From NCBI GenBank assembly GCA_017309275.1, contig JAFKLT010000066.1, positions 1 through 48,895 on the forward strand: a DNA stretch of 48,895 nt. The letters run 5' to 3'. This DNA is from Sphingomonadales bacterium (GTDB lineage: Bacteria; Pseudomonadota; Alphaproteobacteria; Sphingomonadales; Sphingomonadaceae). The translations under genes were made by a program, and so were the position numbers. Of the stretch, positions 28,888 to 37,833 are shown piece by piece. Within the stretch, counting starts at the first letter, position 1; every line of letters starts with the position of its first letter. Under the pieces are notes generated by a model. That model was not told the origin of the DNA, did no database searches, and saw only the letters and a program-made list of their open reading frames with translations.

Positions 28888-28916
28888 AAGGGCGGCACCT
28901 CGCGGAGCCGCCCCTT
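28888..28916 (-). terminator. Putative terminator of mucR
   Basis: A stem of AAGGGCGGC with GCCGCCCCTT (one bulged C) spans 28888-28896 and 28907-28916, with a 10-base loop. On the minus strand it follows the mucR stop by about 24 bases and is followed by GTCCTAT, a poor U-tract. It probably separates mucR from fur, which would then have its own promoter. Confidence 0.6.
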
Positions 28917-28939
28917 GGGTCGTGCCTGGACGAAGCGGA

Positions 28940-29371
28940 TCAGACCTTGCGACGCTTGCGGCCGCCGCCGCGGCCCTTGGTGCCTAGGCCGATTTCCTTG
29001 GCCAGCTCGCGACGCTTTTCGGCATAGCTGGGGGCGACCATCGGATAGTCGGCCGGAAGGCCCCATTTCGCGCGATAATCGTCGGGCGTCATGCCGTAAT
29101 GCGTCATCAGGTGGCGGCGCAGCATCTTCAGCTTCTTGCCGTCCTCAAGACAAACGATGTGATCGGGCTTTATCGACGCGCGGATCGAGACGGCAGGCAC
29201 CGGCTTTTCCTCGACGACCGGCTTTTCGCCAAGATTGGCGAGCGCGGCGTGCACATTGTTGATCAGAAGCGCCAGGTCGGAAATCGCGACGCTGTTGTTG
29301 CTGACGTGCGCGGCGACAATATCGGCGGTCAGCGTGACCAGCATTTCATTCGTGTCGGATTGATCGGCCAT
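28940..29371 (-). CDS. MucR/Ros family transcriptional regulator
   Basis: A 143-residue alphaproteobacterial regulator of exopolysaccharide, motility and symbiosis or virulence genes in relatives. The N-terminal oligomerisation region (about 1-55) is followed by the Ros-type zinc finger C-x2-D...H-x4-H (HIVCLEDGKKLKMLRRHLMTHYGM) and GMTPDDYRAKWGLPADYPMVAPSYAEKR. A basic tail ends KGRGGGRKRRKV. The second Cys of the classical finger is Asp, as seen in some relatives that may bind DNA without zinc. It might influence the polysaccharide genes at 41-47 kb (inference). Confidence 0.94.
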   Translation of the reverse strand: MADQSDTNEMLVTLTADIVAAHVSNNSVAISDLALLINNVHAALANLGEKPVVEEKPVPAVSIRASIKPDHIVCLEDGKKLKMLRRHLMTHYGMTPDDYRAKWGLPADYPMVAPSYAEKRRELAKEIGLGTKGRGGGRKRRKV

Positions 29372-29495
29372 GGCTTTATTTGTTCCTGTCCTTGAGCACT
29401 TGCGACAAGGGCGCCGAATATTGGCCGCCCGCGCGCGTTGCGGACATTCATGCCATTTCGGATGAATTCCCGCAATGGCCTTCCCGGCCGAACTT

Positions 29496-29987
29496 TCAGC
29501 CTATGCCTTGTTCTTGGACACCAATACTGGTCCGGCGCATCGTAATCGCATCGCGAACAACGCCATCACCACCGCGATAATAAGCATTGCGGCGACCACA
29601 TTCCGAAAAACCCGACCGTTCGTAAAGATGAATCGCGTCATTGTCGGCGCGCATCTCAAGGAAATAATCGTCTGCGCCCTGCCCTTTTGCCCAGGCCTGC
29701 CAATCATCCATCAGCGCCGCCCCGACGCCGCGGCCGCGCCACGCGGGATCGACCGCCAGCAGCAGCAATTCGCTCTCCGGCCCAGCGATGCGCGCCGCCG
29801 AAAAACCGCACGGCCGCTCGCCGTCCCACGCAAGGCATACCCGCGCCGACGGCAGCGCGAACAGGGTCAGCAGCTGCGCCGTGCTCCAGGCCTCGCCATA
29901 AGCGGCGTCGAAGGCCGCATCCATGACCCGCATGACCGACGAAATATCGCCGACGCGCGCGGTGGCGAGGCGAATGTCACTCTCCAT
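29496..29987 (-). CDS. rimI: RimI-type GNAT N-acetyltransferase
   Basis: A 163-residue GNAT enzyme expected to acetylate ribosomal protein S18 at its N-terminus, or other N-termini. The acetyl-CoA binding loop is LAVDPAWRGRGVGAALMDDW (R-x2-G-x-G). The end carries the typical EMRADNDAIHLYERSGFSECGRR. ATG 29987 overlaps the tsaB stop (TGATG), the classical tsaB-rimI pairing. Confidence 0.92.
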   Translation of the reverse strand: MESDIRLATARVGDISSVMRVMDAAFDAAYGEAWSTAQLLTLFALPSARVCLAWDGERPCGFSAARIAGPESELLLLAVDPAWRGRGVGAALMDDWQAWAKGQGADDYFLEMRADNDAIHLYERSGFSECGRRNAYYRGGDGVVRDAITMRRTSIGVQEQGIG

Positions 29988-30631
29988 CACGCGGCCACCA
30001 TCGGCTTGGCGTCAGGCGCGCGGCCATAGATCGGGCTGGGGTCGGCGAACAGCGCAGCGGGCGGCAGCGCCGCAAAGGCGCGCGCATCGGGCAGCGCCGA
30101 AAGCGCCCTGCCCGTCCCGCGCCGCGCCACGAACGGCTCCGCGCGATTGCCGACGACCAGCGCATCATCGGCCAGAATCGCCTCGTCGGGCAGCAGCGAG
30201 CGAAGGTCGGCGCGCGGCGACAGGTCGGCGGCGAACGGCTGGACGAACCATTGGCCGTGCCCGCCTTCCATCACGACGAGCGCGCCGCCTTCCGCCGCAA
30301 TCTCCCCGGCCGCCGCCGCAGCGACGAGCGCGAGGGTCGAAAAGCCATAGGCGGGGATGCCCCATCCCAGCGCGAGCGCGCGCGCCGCGGCGACGCCGAT
30401 GCGGACCCCGGCAAAGCTGCCCGGCCCGCACCCGACGAAGATCGACGCCGCCCGGCCGCCGTCCGCCAGTTCGGCGATCAGCGGAACCAGCCGCTCGGCA
30501 TGGCCGCGACCGATCACCTCGTGACGAAAATCGAGAACATGGCCGCCCTCCACCAGCGCGACCGAACAGGCCTCGCTGGCGGAATCGATGACCAGCCGTC
30601 GGCCGTCAGACGATGCAATTGAAGCGGTCAA
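29987..30631 (-). CDS. tsaB: TsaB, tRNA t6A modification subunit
   Basis: Partner of TsaD in making threonylcarbamoyladenosine at tRNA position 37. The ASKHA-fold features are present: [18 protein letters not shown], then [13 protein letters not shown], and [25 protein letters not shown]. The start is uncertain. No ATG is near the family start; TTG at 30631 fits homology, and ATG at 30676 would add 15 residues. Either way it overlaps the end of the nitroreductase gene. Coupled to rimI downstream. Length about 214 residues from the TTG. Confidence 0.9.
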   Translation of the reverse strand: MTASIASSDGRRLVIDSASEACSVALVEGGHVLDFRHEVIGRGHAERLVPLIAELADGGRAASIFVGCGPGSFAGVRIGVAAARALALGWGIPAYGFSTLALVAAAAAGEIAAEGGALVVMEGGHGQWFVQPFAADLSPRADLRSLLPDEAILADDALVVGNRAEPFVARRGTGRALSALPDARAFAALPPAALFADPSPIYGRAPDAKPMVAA

Positions 30632-31199
30632 AGCCGGGGCGCGGGCTGCGCTCGAAGATGGTCGCGGGATCGCCATAGCCGAGCGTCGAGATGAAGTTGC
30701 TCTTCACATTGGGCGTATCGGCGAAAAAGGCCTGGTCGACCGCATCGTTGCTGAAACCCGACATCGGCCCGGTATCGAGGCCGAGCGCGCGCGCGGCCAG
30801 GATGAAATAGGCGCCCTGAAGGCTGGAATTGCGGAATGCGGTCGCATGCGCGAGCGCGTCATTGCCCTTGAACCAACTCCGCGCGTCGGCGTGCGGAAAG
30901 AGTTCGGGCAGATGCTCGTAGAATTCGGTGTCCATCGCGATGATCGCGGTAACCGGCGCGCTCAATATCTTTTCGCCGTTCGCGGGCATCGCCAGCGCCG
31001 CGAGCTTCTGCTTCGCCTCGTCCGATACGCACCAGACGATCCGGGCGGGCAGCGCGTTCGCGCTGGTCGGGCCGTATTTCACCAGGTCCCAGATCGCGTG
31101 GAGCTGCGCTTCCGACACCGGCTTGTCGAGATAGCCGTTATAGGTGCGCGCCGTACGAAACAGCTGGTCGAGGGCGCTGTCGGAAAGCGACTCGCTCAT
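30606..31199 (-). CDS. RutE/malonic semialdehyde reductase-type nitroreductase
   Basis: A 197-residue FMN-dependent nitroreductase-fold protein. The family signature [39 protein letters not shown] and the [26 protein letters not shown] segment match RutE/HadB-type reductases. These act on malonic semialdehyde in pyrimidine degradation or on related substrates. No other rut genes are nearby, so its physiological role here is open. It lies between the NifU-type gene and tsaB on the same strand. Confidence 0.92.
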   Translation of the reverse strand: MSESLSDSALDQLFRTARTYNGYLDKPVSEAQLHAIWDLVKYGPTSANALPARIVWCVSDEAKQKLAALAMPANGEKILSAPVTAIIAMDTEFYEHLPELFPHADARSWFKGNDALAHATAFRNSSLQGAYFILAARALGLDTGPMSGFSNDAVDQAFFADTPNVKSNFISTLGYGDPATIFERSPRPGFDRFNCIV

Positions 31200-31221
31200 C
31201 GGCTTGATCTCCTTGGGTGGG

Positions 31222-31797
31222 TCAGACGGCGTGGACGGCCGTCACTTCGGGCACATAATGTTTCAGGAGCGACTCGATGCCATTCTTCAGCGTCGCCGTC
31301 GAGGAGGGGCAGCCGGCGCAGGCGCCCTGCATCTTGAGGTACACATTCCCCTTGTCGAAACCGCGATACACGATGTCGCCGCCGTCGTTCGCGACTGCCG
31401 GACGGACGCGCGTCTCGATCAGTTCCTTGATCTGCTCGATGATGTCGGCGTCGGCCGGATCGTCGGCGAATCCCTGATCCTCGCCCGGCACCGAGATGCC
31501 TGCCGCGCTGGCCGGATGGAACAGCGGCATGTCGGCAAGGAAATGATCCATGACGATACCGAGTATATCGGGTTTCGCATCGGACCATTCGGCCCCCGGC
31601 GCGATCGTTACCGAGACGAAATCGCGGCCGAAAAAGACGCCGGTGACGTCGCCGAGCGCAAAAAGCGCGGTCGCGAGCGGCGAAGCCTCGGCCTCCTCGG
31701 GACTTGCGAAGTCGCGGGTGCCCGCTTCCATCACCGCCCGGCCGGGCAGGAATTTCAGCGTCGCGGGATTGGGCGTCGATTCGGTTTCGATCAGCAT
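31222..31797 (-). CDS. NifU family Fe-S scaffold protein (NfuA-like)
   Basis: A 191-residue Fe-S carrier that passes clusters to target proteins such as MiaB-like enzymes. The N-terminal Nfu-N domain ([17 protein letters not shown]) is followed by the C-terminal NifU domain with the cluster-binding CxxC in GACAGCPSS. The start is ATG 31797 by homology; ATG 31806 is the alternative. It is 22 bases upstream of the nitroreductase gene. Confidence 0.94.
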   Translation of the reverse strand: MLIETESTPNPATLKFLPGRAVMEAGTRDFASPEEAEASPLATALFALGDVTGVFFGRDFVSVTIAPGAEWSDAKPDILGIVMDHFLADMPLFHPASAAGISVPGEDQGFADDPADADIIEQIKELIETRVRPAVANDGGDIVYRGFDKGNVYLKMQGACAGCPSSTATLKNGIESLLKHYVPEVTAVHAV

Positions 31798-31860
31798 AGG
31801 GCGCATGTGGGGCGCAAAGCCCCTTTGTGCAAGATGGGTTGCATCGGCTAGGGCCCGCTT

Positions 31861-32733
31861 ATGCGCCATTTCACGCATTTCGCCGCCATCGACTGGTCGG
31901 GCGCGCGCGGACCGCGCCAGCCGGGGATCGCGCTCGCGGTCGCAAGCGGTAGGGCCGCCCCGGCGCTCGTGCGACCGGGGCATATCTGGTCGCGCGGCGA
32001 AATATTGGCGTGGATCGAGGAAGCGCAGGCGTCGGACGCCGACATGCTGATCGGTTTCGATTTTTCCGCGGCCTTCGCTTTCGCCGATCGCGGCGCCTAT
32101 TTCCCCGAATGGGCCGACAGCCCCGCCGACCTGCGCGCGCTGTGGACGCTCGTCGAAGCGCTCACTGCCGAAGACCCGCACTTTCAGATCGACGGCTTCC
32201 TCTCGCACCCCGAGGCGCGGCGGCATTTCCGCCACGCGCGCGGCGATGTCGGCGATATGTTCGAACCGGGCGCGGGCCGGCTGCGCGTCGTCGAACAGCA
32301 TCAACGCGCGACCAGGCAGGCGGCCAGCGTCAGCAACTTCAACCTCGTCGGCGCAGCGCAGGTCGGCAAGGCCAGCCTCGCGGGAATGCGGTTGCTGCAC
32401 CGGTTGCGCGGCCGCGTTCCGCTCTGGCCGCTCGACCCAGTGCCCGCGAAAGGACCGCTGCTGGTCGAAATCTATACCAGCCTCGCCGCACGCGCTGCCG
32501 GCGTCGCCGCTGGACGCAGCAAGGTTCGCGACGGCGGGGCACTGGACGCAGCACTCGCGGCGCTCGGTTCGCCACCGATCGGCATGGAGGGACCGGTGAT
32601 CGATCATGCGAGCGACGCGCTGTTGACCGCGGCCTGGCTGCGCACGATCGCGGGAGACAGCGCCCCCTGGTCACCCGCCCCGCTGACCGACCGGTTGGCA
32701 CGCACAGAGGGCTGGACTTTCGGCATCCTGTGA
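31861..32733 (+). CDS. DUF429-like RNase H-fold protein, hypothetical
   Basis: A 290-residue soluble protein, divergent from the NifU-type gene. The spacing of acidic and aromatic motifs resembles predicted RNase H-like nucleases of the DUF429 kind: AAIDWSG at the N-terminus, LIGFDFS in the first third, LLVEIYTSLAA, and IDHASDALLTAAWL near the end. These would place catalytic acidic residues at Asp11, Asp65 or so, Glu in EIY and Asp in the last motif. The match is by pattern only. It ends 79 bases before tRNA-Thr. Substrate unknown. Confidence 0.8.
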   Translation: MRHFTHFAAIDWSGARGPRQPGIALAVASGRAAPALVRPGHIWSRGEILAWIEEAQASDADMLIGFDFSAAFAFADRGAYFPEWADSPADLRALWTLVEALTAEDPHFQIDGFLSHPEARRHFRHARGDVGDMFEPGAGRLRVVEQHQRATRQAASVSNFNLVGAAQVGKASLAGMRLLHRLRGRVPLWPLDPVPAKGPLLVEIYTSLAARAAGVAAGRSKVRDGGALDAALAALGSPPIGMEGPVIDHASDALLTAAWLRTIAGDSAPWSPAPLTDRLARTEGWTFGIL

Positions 32734-32812
32734 CCCCGCGCCGCCTTTCGCATTTTCTCTACGTCAGATATTTCCATCCGACCGGAAAATGCTCTAGGGG
32801 GGCGCCAACAAC

Positions 32813-32888
32813 GCCGGCTTAGCTCAGTTGGTAGAGCAACCGCCTTGTAAGCGGTAGGTCGTCAGTTCGAGTCTGACAGCCGGCACCA
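32813..32888 (+). tRNA. tRNA-Thr (UGU)
   Basis: A 76-base cloverleaf. The acceptor GCCGGCT pairs with AGCCGGC and the discriminator A and 3' CCA are encoded. The D-arm is GCTC...GAGC and the anticodon stem is ACCGC/GCGGT with the loop CTTGTAA, giving anticodon TGT. The T-arm contains GTTCGAGTC. It reads ACA threonine codons. A GC-rich hairpin follows at 32904-32938. Confidence 0.97.
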
Positions 32889-32903
32889 CCACCCCCGATC
32901 ATC

Positions 32904-32938
32904 GCGCCCGACCGCGCCCGTTGCGGTCAGGCGGGCGC
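32904..32938. terminator. Hairpin after tRNA-Thr
   Basis: GCGCCCG-ACCGC pairs with GCGGT and CGGGCGC around a seven-base loop, with a four-base bulge on the 3' side. It starts 16 bases after the tRNA and overlaps the stop region of the convergent DUF885 gene (32927). It may terminate the tRNA transcript, although no T-run follows. Confidence 0.45.
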
Positions 32939-34753
32939 AGCGATCCAGCGGTCGACCTGCGCCTCCAGCACCGGCAGCGGCACCGATCCGCGCCCCAGCA
33001 CGATCTCGTGGAAAATCTTCTGGTCGTAACGGTCGCCGAGCGCGGTCCTGGCCTTTTCGCGCAGCGCCAGGATGCGCTGCATGCCGACCTTGTACGAGGT
33101 TGCCTGCCCCGGCGTGACGAAGTAGCGGCGGATTTCCGAGCGGATCTTGCCGATCGGCTGCGGCGAATTGGCGGTGTAATAGGCCAGCGCCTGCGCCTCG
33201 CTCCACCCCTTGGCGTGAATGCCGGTGTCGACGACCAGGCGGATGGCGCGCCATATTTCGCGGCCGAGCCGGCCGAAATCGCTGTAGGGATCGGTATAGA
33301 AGCCCATCTCTTTCGCGAGCCGCTCGACATAGAGCGCCCAGCCTTCGCCATAGGCGCCGTAGAAATAGTTTTTCCGGAACTCGGGCGTCCCGGTCATCTC
33401 CTGCGCCAGCGCGATCTGCATGTGATGGCCCGGATGGCCTTCGTGATAGACGGTCCCCTCGATCTCATAGGTCGGCGTCGCGCGCGTGTCGGCGAGGTGG
33501 ACATAGAAAATGCCCGGCCGCGACCCGTCGAGCGCCGCGGGCGAATAATGCGCCGCGCCGCCCGGCTCCTCGCGAAAGGCCTCGACGCGCTTCACGATCA
33601 GGTCAGCCTTGGGCAGCCGGCCGAACTGTTCGGGCAACCGTGCGCGCATGCCGGCGAGATAGGCCTCGGCCATCTTGAGATAGGCGGCGCGGCCGACATC
33701 GTCGTTGGCGACATAGAAACGATCGTCGCTGCGCAGAAAGACGAAAAACTCCTCCAGCTTGCCCTCGAACCCGATCGTCGCCTTCAGCGCCTCCATCTCC
33801 GCGCGGATGCGCGCGACTTCGGACAGGCCGAGGTCGTGAATTTCGTTGGCGGTCATGCCCGTCGTGGTCTGAAGTCGCAGCATCGCATCATAATAGGCCG
33901 CGCCGTCGGGCAGCGCCCCGGCACCGCGCGGTTCGGCATCAGCCGCGGCGCGATCGGCCTGGAGCCATGCCAGCAGGCGGCCATAGGCGGGCTTCAGCGC
34001 CCCGGTCATCGCGGCCGCAACGCGCGCGGTAAAGGCGTCGGCAGCCGCCGCGTCGATCTTCCCCGCGGTCACCAGGCCAGCCGCCTTTTCCTTGGCGTCG
34101 GCGAACAGCGCATTGTCGGCACCGCCATCATAGGGCGCGCCGCTGGTCAGCCGTCCGACCAGTTCGACCGACTGGTCATAGGCGAAGCCCGGCATGCGAA
34201 TGCCCTTCGCCGCCGATGTCTTGGCGCGGTTCAGATAGATGTCGAGCGTCGGACCGAGCGCGGCGACGCGCGCGACATAGGCCTCCATATCGGCGGGCGT
34301 GTCGACGCGATGCTGGTTGACCAGGAAGTTGGGAAGGCCGGTGTGCGGGCCGTTTCGATCGAAGATATAGCCGTGGCTGCGCCATTTGGTCGTCGCCTCG
34401 GCACGTTCGAGTTCGAGCGCCCACATGTCATAGGATACGCGGGCATCCGGACCAAGCGCCGCCCGGCCGAAGCGCTTTTTCATTTCTGCGACATTGCCGC
34501 GCCGCCATGCGAGCCGCGCTTCGGCGGCGGCATCGCTGGGATCGGTGAACCGGTCCTGCTGCTCCTTGCGCCCCAGGCCGGTGAGTGCTTCGGGATCGAG
34601 CGCCAGTTCGGCCTCAAACGCCGCATCCAGAAAGGCGGTCAGCGCCGCGTCGCTCGCGCCGCCCTTACCCACTGCTCCTGCCGCGCGCGCTGCCGGTGCC
34701 GCAAATACGCTGCTCGCCAGCGCCAGTGAAAATTCCCGTCGTGATAGCCGCAC
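32927..34753 (-). CDS. DUF885 family metallopeptidase-like protein, Tat-exported
   Basis: A 608-residue exported protein. GTG 34753 is the best start: it has AGGAAAGGGG at good spacing and gives an N-terminus LSRREFSLALASSVFAAPAARAA that reads as a twin-arginine signal. The longer frame upstream lacks a signal at its end. The catalytic-looking motif is His437-Glu-Gly-His440-Pro-Gly-His443-His444 with the downstream Glu470 (GEGW), typical of DUF885 zinc peptidases related to M32-type folds. No substrate is known. It is divergent from the LysR gene. Confidence 0.9.
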   Translation of the reverse strand: MRLSRREFSLALASSVFAAPAARAAGAVGKGGASDAALTAFLDAAFEAELALDPEALTGLGRKEQQDRFTDPSDAAAEARLAWRRGNVAEMKKRFGRAALGPDARVSYDMWALELERAEATTKWRSHGYIFDRNGPHTGLPNFLVNQHRVDTPADMEAYVARVAALGPTLDIYLNRAKTSAAKGIRMPGFAYDQSVELVGRLTSGAPYDGGADNALFADAKEKAAGLVTAGKIDAAAADAFTARVAAAMTGALKPAYGRLLAWLQADRAAADAEPRGAGALPDGAAYYDAMLRLQTTTGMTANEIHDLGLSEVARIRAEMEALKATIGFEGKLEEFFVFLRSDDRFYVANDDVGRAAYLKMAEAYLAGMRARLPEQFGRLPKADLIVKRVEAFREEPGGAAHYSPAALDGSRPGIFYVHLADTRATPTYEIEGTVYHEGHPGHHMQIALAQEMTGTPEFRKNYFYGAYGEGWALYVERLAKEMGFYTDPYSDFGRLGREIWRAIRLVVDTGIHAKGWSEAQALAYYTANSPQPIGKIRSEIRRYFVTPGQATSYKVGMQRILALREKARTALGDRYDQKIFHEIVLGRGSVPLPVLEAQVDRWIAAPA

Positions 34754-34941
34754 CGGACCCCTTTCCTCGCTTCCAGGAATTGGCGGTACCGCGATTGATG
34801 CACGCGGGCCAAGGCCAAAATCGCGATTTTCAAAGACAATCATTCCGCTTTCATTCGATCATTTGGGCAATAGATTGGCGCCGACAGCCGCCCGCGCCAT
34901 CCAGTCGCCGGCGGCCCCTTTTCGAATGATGGGCGTGAACG

Positions 34942-35838
34942 ATGGAAATGGCGTGGCTTGAAGACTTCGGTGCCCTGATCCGTGTCGGGAATTTCTCGCG
35001 CGCCGCGTCGGAGCGTTGCGTCACCCAGCCGGCCTTCAGTCGCCGCATCCGGGCTCTGGAAGAGTGGCTGGACGTCGAACTGGTCGACCGCAGCACGCAC
35101 AAGATGACGCTGACTCCCGCCGGCGAACGCTTTTCCGTGATCGCCGAGACGGTTCTGCGCGACATCGAACATGGCCGGCGCGAGGTGCAGGAGATTGCCG
35201 GCACCTCGGCCTCGACGATCAAGATGCTGGTCACCCATGCCCTGGCGCTCAACTTCTTTCCGCAGTGGCTCGCGACGCTGCAGGCAATGACGGATTCTGA
35301 GATCCCGATCCAGTTGACCGCCGACAATATGGGCGCATCCGAAAATATAATGCTGACCGGCAAGGCGCATTTCTGCCTGTGCTATTTCTATCCGGGCGCC
35401 GCGTCGGTGCTCGACGGCGCGGGCTTCCAGTCCATCTCCCTCAGCCCCGACGCACTCGTTCCGGTCAGCGCACCCGGTGCGGACGGCCAGCCGCTGCATT
35501 CGATCGAGGGCAGCGCGGGAGGCACCGTCAATCTGCTCGCCTATGGCGCGGGATCGGGCATGGGTCGCATCGTGTCGGCGATGTTCGAAACGAACCCCAT
35601 GCCCGTCAGCTTCGCACCGGTCTTCACCTCGCACACGCTGGTCCTGGCGCGCATGGCGCGCGACGGCAAAGGCTTGGCATGGCTACCCCTCAGCATCGTT
35701 GCCGACGATCTGGCCAAGGGCTCGCTGGTCCGCGCGGGCGACGCAGCCTGGGATATTCCGGTCGATGTCCGCCTGTACCGGCCGCGCAGCCGGCAATCGC
35801 AGTCGGCGGAGGCATTCTGGAAACTGGCCGCGAATTAG
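34942..35838 (+). CDS. LysR-type transcriptional regulator
   Basis: A 298-residue regulator. The N-terminal winged helix (about 1-60) is AWLEDFGALIRVGNFSRAASERCVTQPAFSRRIRALEEWLDVELVDRS, and the C-terminal substrate-binding fold completes it. It lies before the HAD-PLP enzyme-RidA set on the same strand (206-base gap) and is divergent from the DUF885 gene across 188 bases. Either side could be its target; D-amino-acid-related effectors fit the downstream genes (inference). Confidence 0.93.
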   Translation: MEMAWLEDFGALIRVGNFSRAASERCVTQPAFSRRIRALEEWLDVELVDRSTHKMTLTPAGERFSVIAETVLRDIEHGRREVQEIAGTSASTIKMLVTHALALNFFPQWLATLQAMTDSEIPIQLTADNMGASENIMLTGKAHFCLCYFYPGAASVLDGAGFQSISLSPDALVPVSAPGADGQPLHSIEGSAGGTVNLLAYGAGSGMGRIVSAMFETNPMPVSFAPVFTSHTLVLARMARDGKGLAWLPLSIVADDLAKGSLVRAGDAAWDIPVDVRLYRPRSRQSQSAEAFWKLAAN

Positions 35839-36044
35839 CCCTCATCCCTTCCGTTCGCGCGGCGTCGCCGCAGCAATGCTTACGGACAGGCATGAAACCA
35901 TCAGCAACGGGCATTAGCCGACGCAACAGGCTCCTTTTAATCGCTAATCACCTCGACGCGACATGACCGAAAGCGCCCGGCAGCGGGCGCTGGACGATGC
36001 GCGCTCGAATTTGGAACGGCGTGACGGGACCTGGATTACAGAAT

Positions 36045-36674
36045 ATGAAACAAATCGCATCCATCGAAGCCGTGCTCTTCGACCTGCTTACCGCACTTCT
36101 CGACTCGTGGTCGGTCTGGAACCATGCAGCCGGGTCGAGCGACCAGGGCATGCGCTGGCGCCGCGCCTATCTGGAACTGACCTATGGATGCGGCGCCTAT
36201 CGTCCCTATGAGGATCTGGTGCGCGAAGCCGCGTCGATTGCGGGTGTGCCCGTGTCGGCGGCCGACGCGCTGACCGAACACTGGGATACGCTGCGCCCCT
36301 GGCCAGAGGTTCCCGGAATATTGCGCGGCCTCAGCGAGCGCGGCATCAAGCTGGGCGTCGTGACGAACTGTTCGGTCGCGCTGGGGCGTCAGGCCGCGGA
36401 GCGCGTCGGCGTTCCCTTTTCCACCATCGTGACGTCCGAGGAATCGGGTTTCTACAAACCGCGGCCCGAATCCTATCGCGCGGCGCTCGACCGGCTCGGC
36501 ACTGATCCGGCGCGGACGCTTTTCGTCGCGGGGTCGCCCGCCGACATTCCAGGCGCCGCCGGTGTCGGCATGCCGGTGTTCTGGCATAATCGGGCGGGAC
36601 TGCCCTTCGTCGCCGATGCGGCCCGTCCCTTTCTCATCGCCGATACGCTAGATCCGCTCGCGACACTCGTGTGA
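36045..36674 (+). CDS. HAD-superfamily hydrolase
   Basis: A 209-residue cap-bearing HAD protein of the 2-haloacid dehalogenase branch. The nucleophile is Asp13 in LFDLLTALLDSW. The second Asp of phosphatase motif I is absent (Leu). Motif II is VVTNCS, the motif III Lys is Lys138 (YKPRP), and motif IV is reduced (AGSPADIPGA). A phosphatase role is less likely than a haloacid- or amino-acid-related hydrolysis. Start ATG 36045 has only a weak ribosome binding site. Fifteen bases separate its stop from the next gene. Confidence 0.88.
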   Translation: MKQIASIEAVLFDLLTALLDSWSVWNHAAGSSDQGMRWRRAYLELTYGCGAYRPYEDLVREAASIAGVPVSAADALTEHWDTLRPWPEVPGILRGLSERGIKLGVVTNCSVALGRQAAERVGVPFSTIVTSEESGFYKPRPESYRAALDRLGTDPARTLFVAGSPADIPGAAGVGMPVFWHNRAGLPFVADAARPFLIADTLDPLATLV

Positions 36675-36688
36675 AGGATTCGACCAAT

Positions 36689-37819
36689 ATGTTCGAAGGA
36701 TTGAATACGCCGCGCCTGGTCCTCGACGCGGACCGTGTGGAGCGCAACGCCGCCCGCATGCGCGTTCGCTGCGGCGAATTGGGCGTGACGCTTCGCCCGC
36801 ATGTAAAGACCGCCAAGTCGACCGACGTCGCCCGCATCGCCGCCGATGGCGAGCAAGGACCGATCACCGTCTCGACGCTGGCCGAGGCCGAGCATTTCGC
36901 GGCGGCGGGCTGGCGCGACATTCTCTACACCACGGCAATCGCCCCTGCGAAGCTGGCGCGTGCCGACCGTATCCAGCGCGAGCACGGCGCACGGCTGCTG
37001 TTCGTCCTCGACGACCGGGAAGCTGCCGCGATGATCGGGAAAGAGGCCGCCGCGCTCGGCGCGTGCTTCGGCATCCTGATCGAGGTCGATTGCGGCGAAC
37101 ATCGCAGCGGCGTCGAGCCCGAATCCGAAGAGCTTCTCGCCATCGCCGACACGATCGGCGCCTGCGCGCCGCACCTGGAGCTGATGGGTGTGATGAGCCA
37201 CGCCGGGCATTCCTACGCGTTCGACGACCGCGCGGCGATCGCCGCGCTGGCCGAGGTAGAGCGCCATGCGGCGGTCGCGTCGGCCGAATTGCTGCGCTCG
37301 CGCGGCTACCCCTGCCCCATCGTCAGCGTCGGTTCGACCCCCACCGCGCTGTTCGCCGACCATCTGTCGGGCGTTACCGAAGTGCGCGCGGGCATCTATC
37401 TGTTCTGGGATCTTGCCCAATTGTCTCGGGGAATCTGCGCGCAGGACGATCTGGCGGTTTCCGTGCTCGCGACAGTAATCGGCCACCAGCGCCACGGCCC
37501 CAGCCTGATCCTCGACGCCGGCGCGCTCGCCCTGTCCAAGGACGTCGGCGCCAACCGCTTCATGCCGGAGGCTGGCTATGGGCTGGTCTGCGACGCCGAC
37601 ACGCTGGCGCCCTACGGCACGTTGGCGGTCACGGTCGTGCACCAGGAACATGGCAATGTGCCTGTCCCCGACGAAAGCTGGTTCGCGCGACTCCCGATCG
37701 GCAGCGTCGTGCGAATTCTGCCCAACCACGCCTGCCTGACCTGTGCAGCCTATGTTTCCTATGATGTATTGCGCGCCGGAGAAGCGGTCGGCCAATGGCC
37801 GCGCACCGGCGGATGGTAA
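36689..37819 (+). CDS. D-serine dehydratase / D-threonine aldolase-like PLP enzyme
   Basis: A 376-residue fold-type III PLP enzyme. The N-terminal alanine-racemase-like barrel carries the PLP Lys40 in RPHVKTAK. The C-terminal DSD1 domain has the metal ligands His347 and Cys349 (LPNHACLT). Family members deaminate D-serine, cleave D-threonine, or dehydrate D-threo-3-hydroxyaspartate, and need a divalent metal. The start at ATG 36689 is preferred over GTG 36671 because GAAGGAT lies before it. It sits between a HAD hydrolase and RidA, which suggests that its product is an unstable enamine. Confidence 0.92.
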   Translation: MFEGLNTPRLVLDADRVERNAARMRVRCGELGVTLRPHVKTAKSTDVARIAADGEQGPITVSTLAEAEHFAAAGWRDILYTTAIAPAKLARADRIQREHGARLLFVLDDREAAAMIGKEAAALGACFGILIEVDCGEHRSGVEPESEELLAIADTIGACAPHLELMGVMSHAGHSYAFDDRAAIAALAEVERHAAVASAELLRSRGYPCPIVSVGSTPTALFADHLSGVTEVRAGIYLFWDLAQLSRGICAQDDLAVSVLATVIGHQRHGPSLILDAGALALSKDVGANRFMPEAGYGLVCDADTLAPYGTLAVTVVHQEHGNVPVPDESWFARLPIGSVVRILPNHACLTCAAYVSYDVLRAGEAVGQWPRTGGW

Positions 37820-37833
37820 ATTCGGAGATCGGC

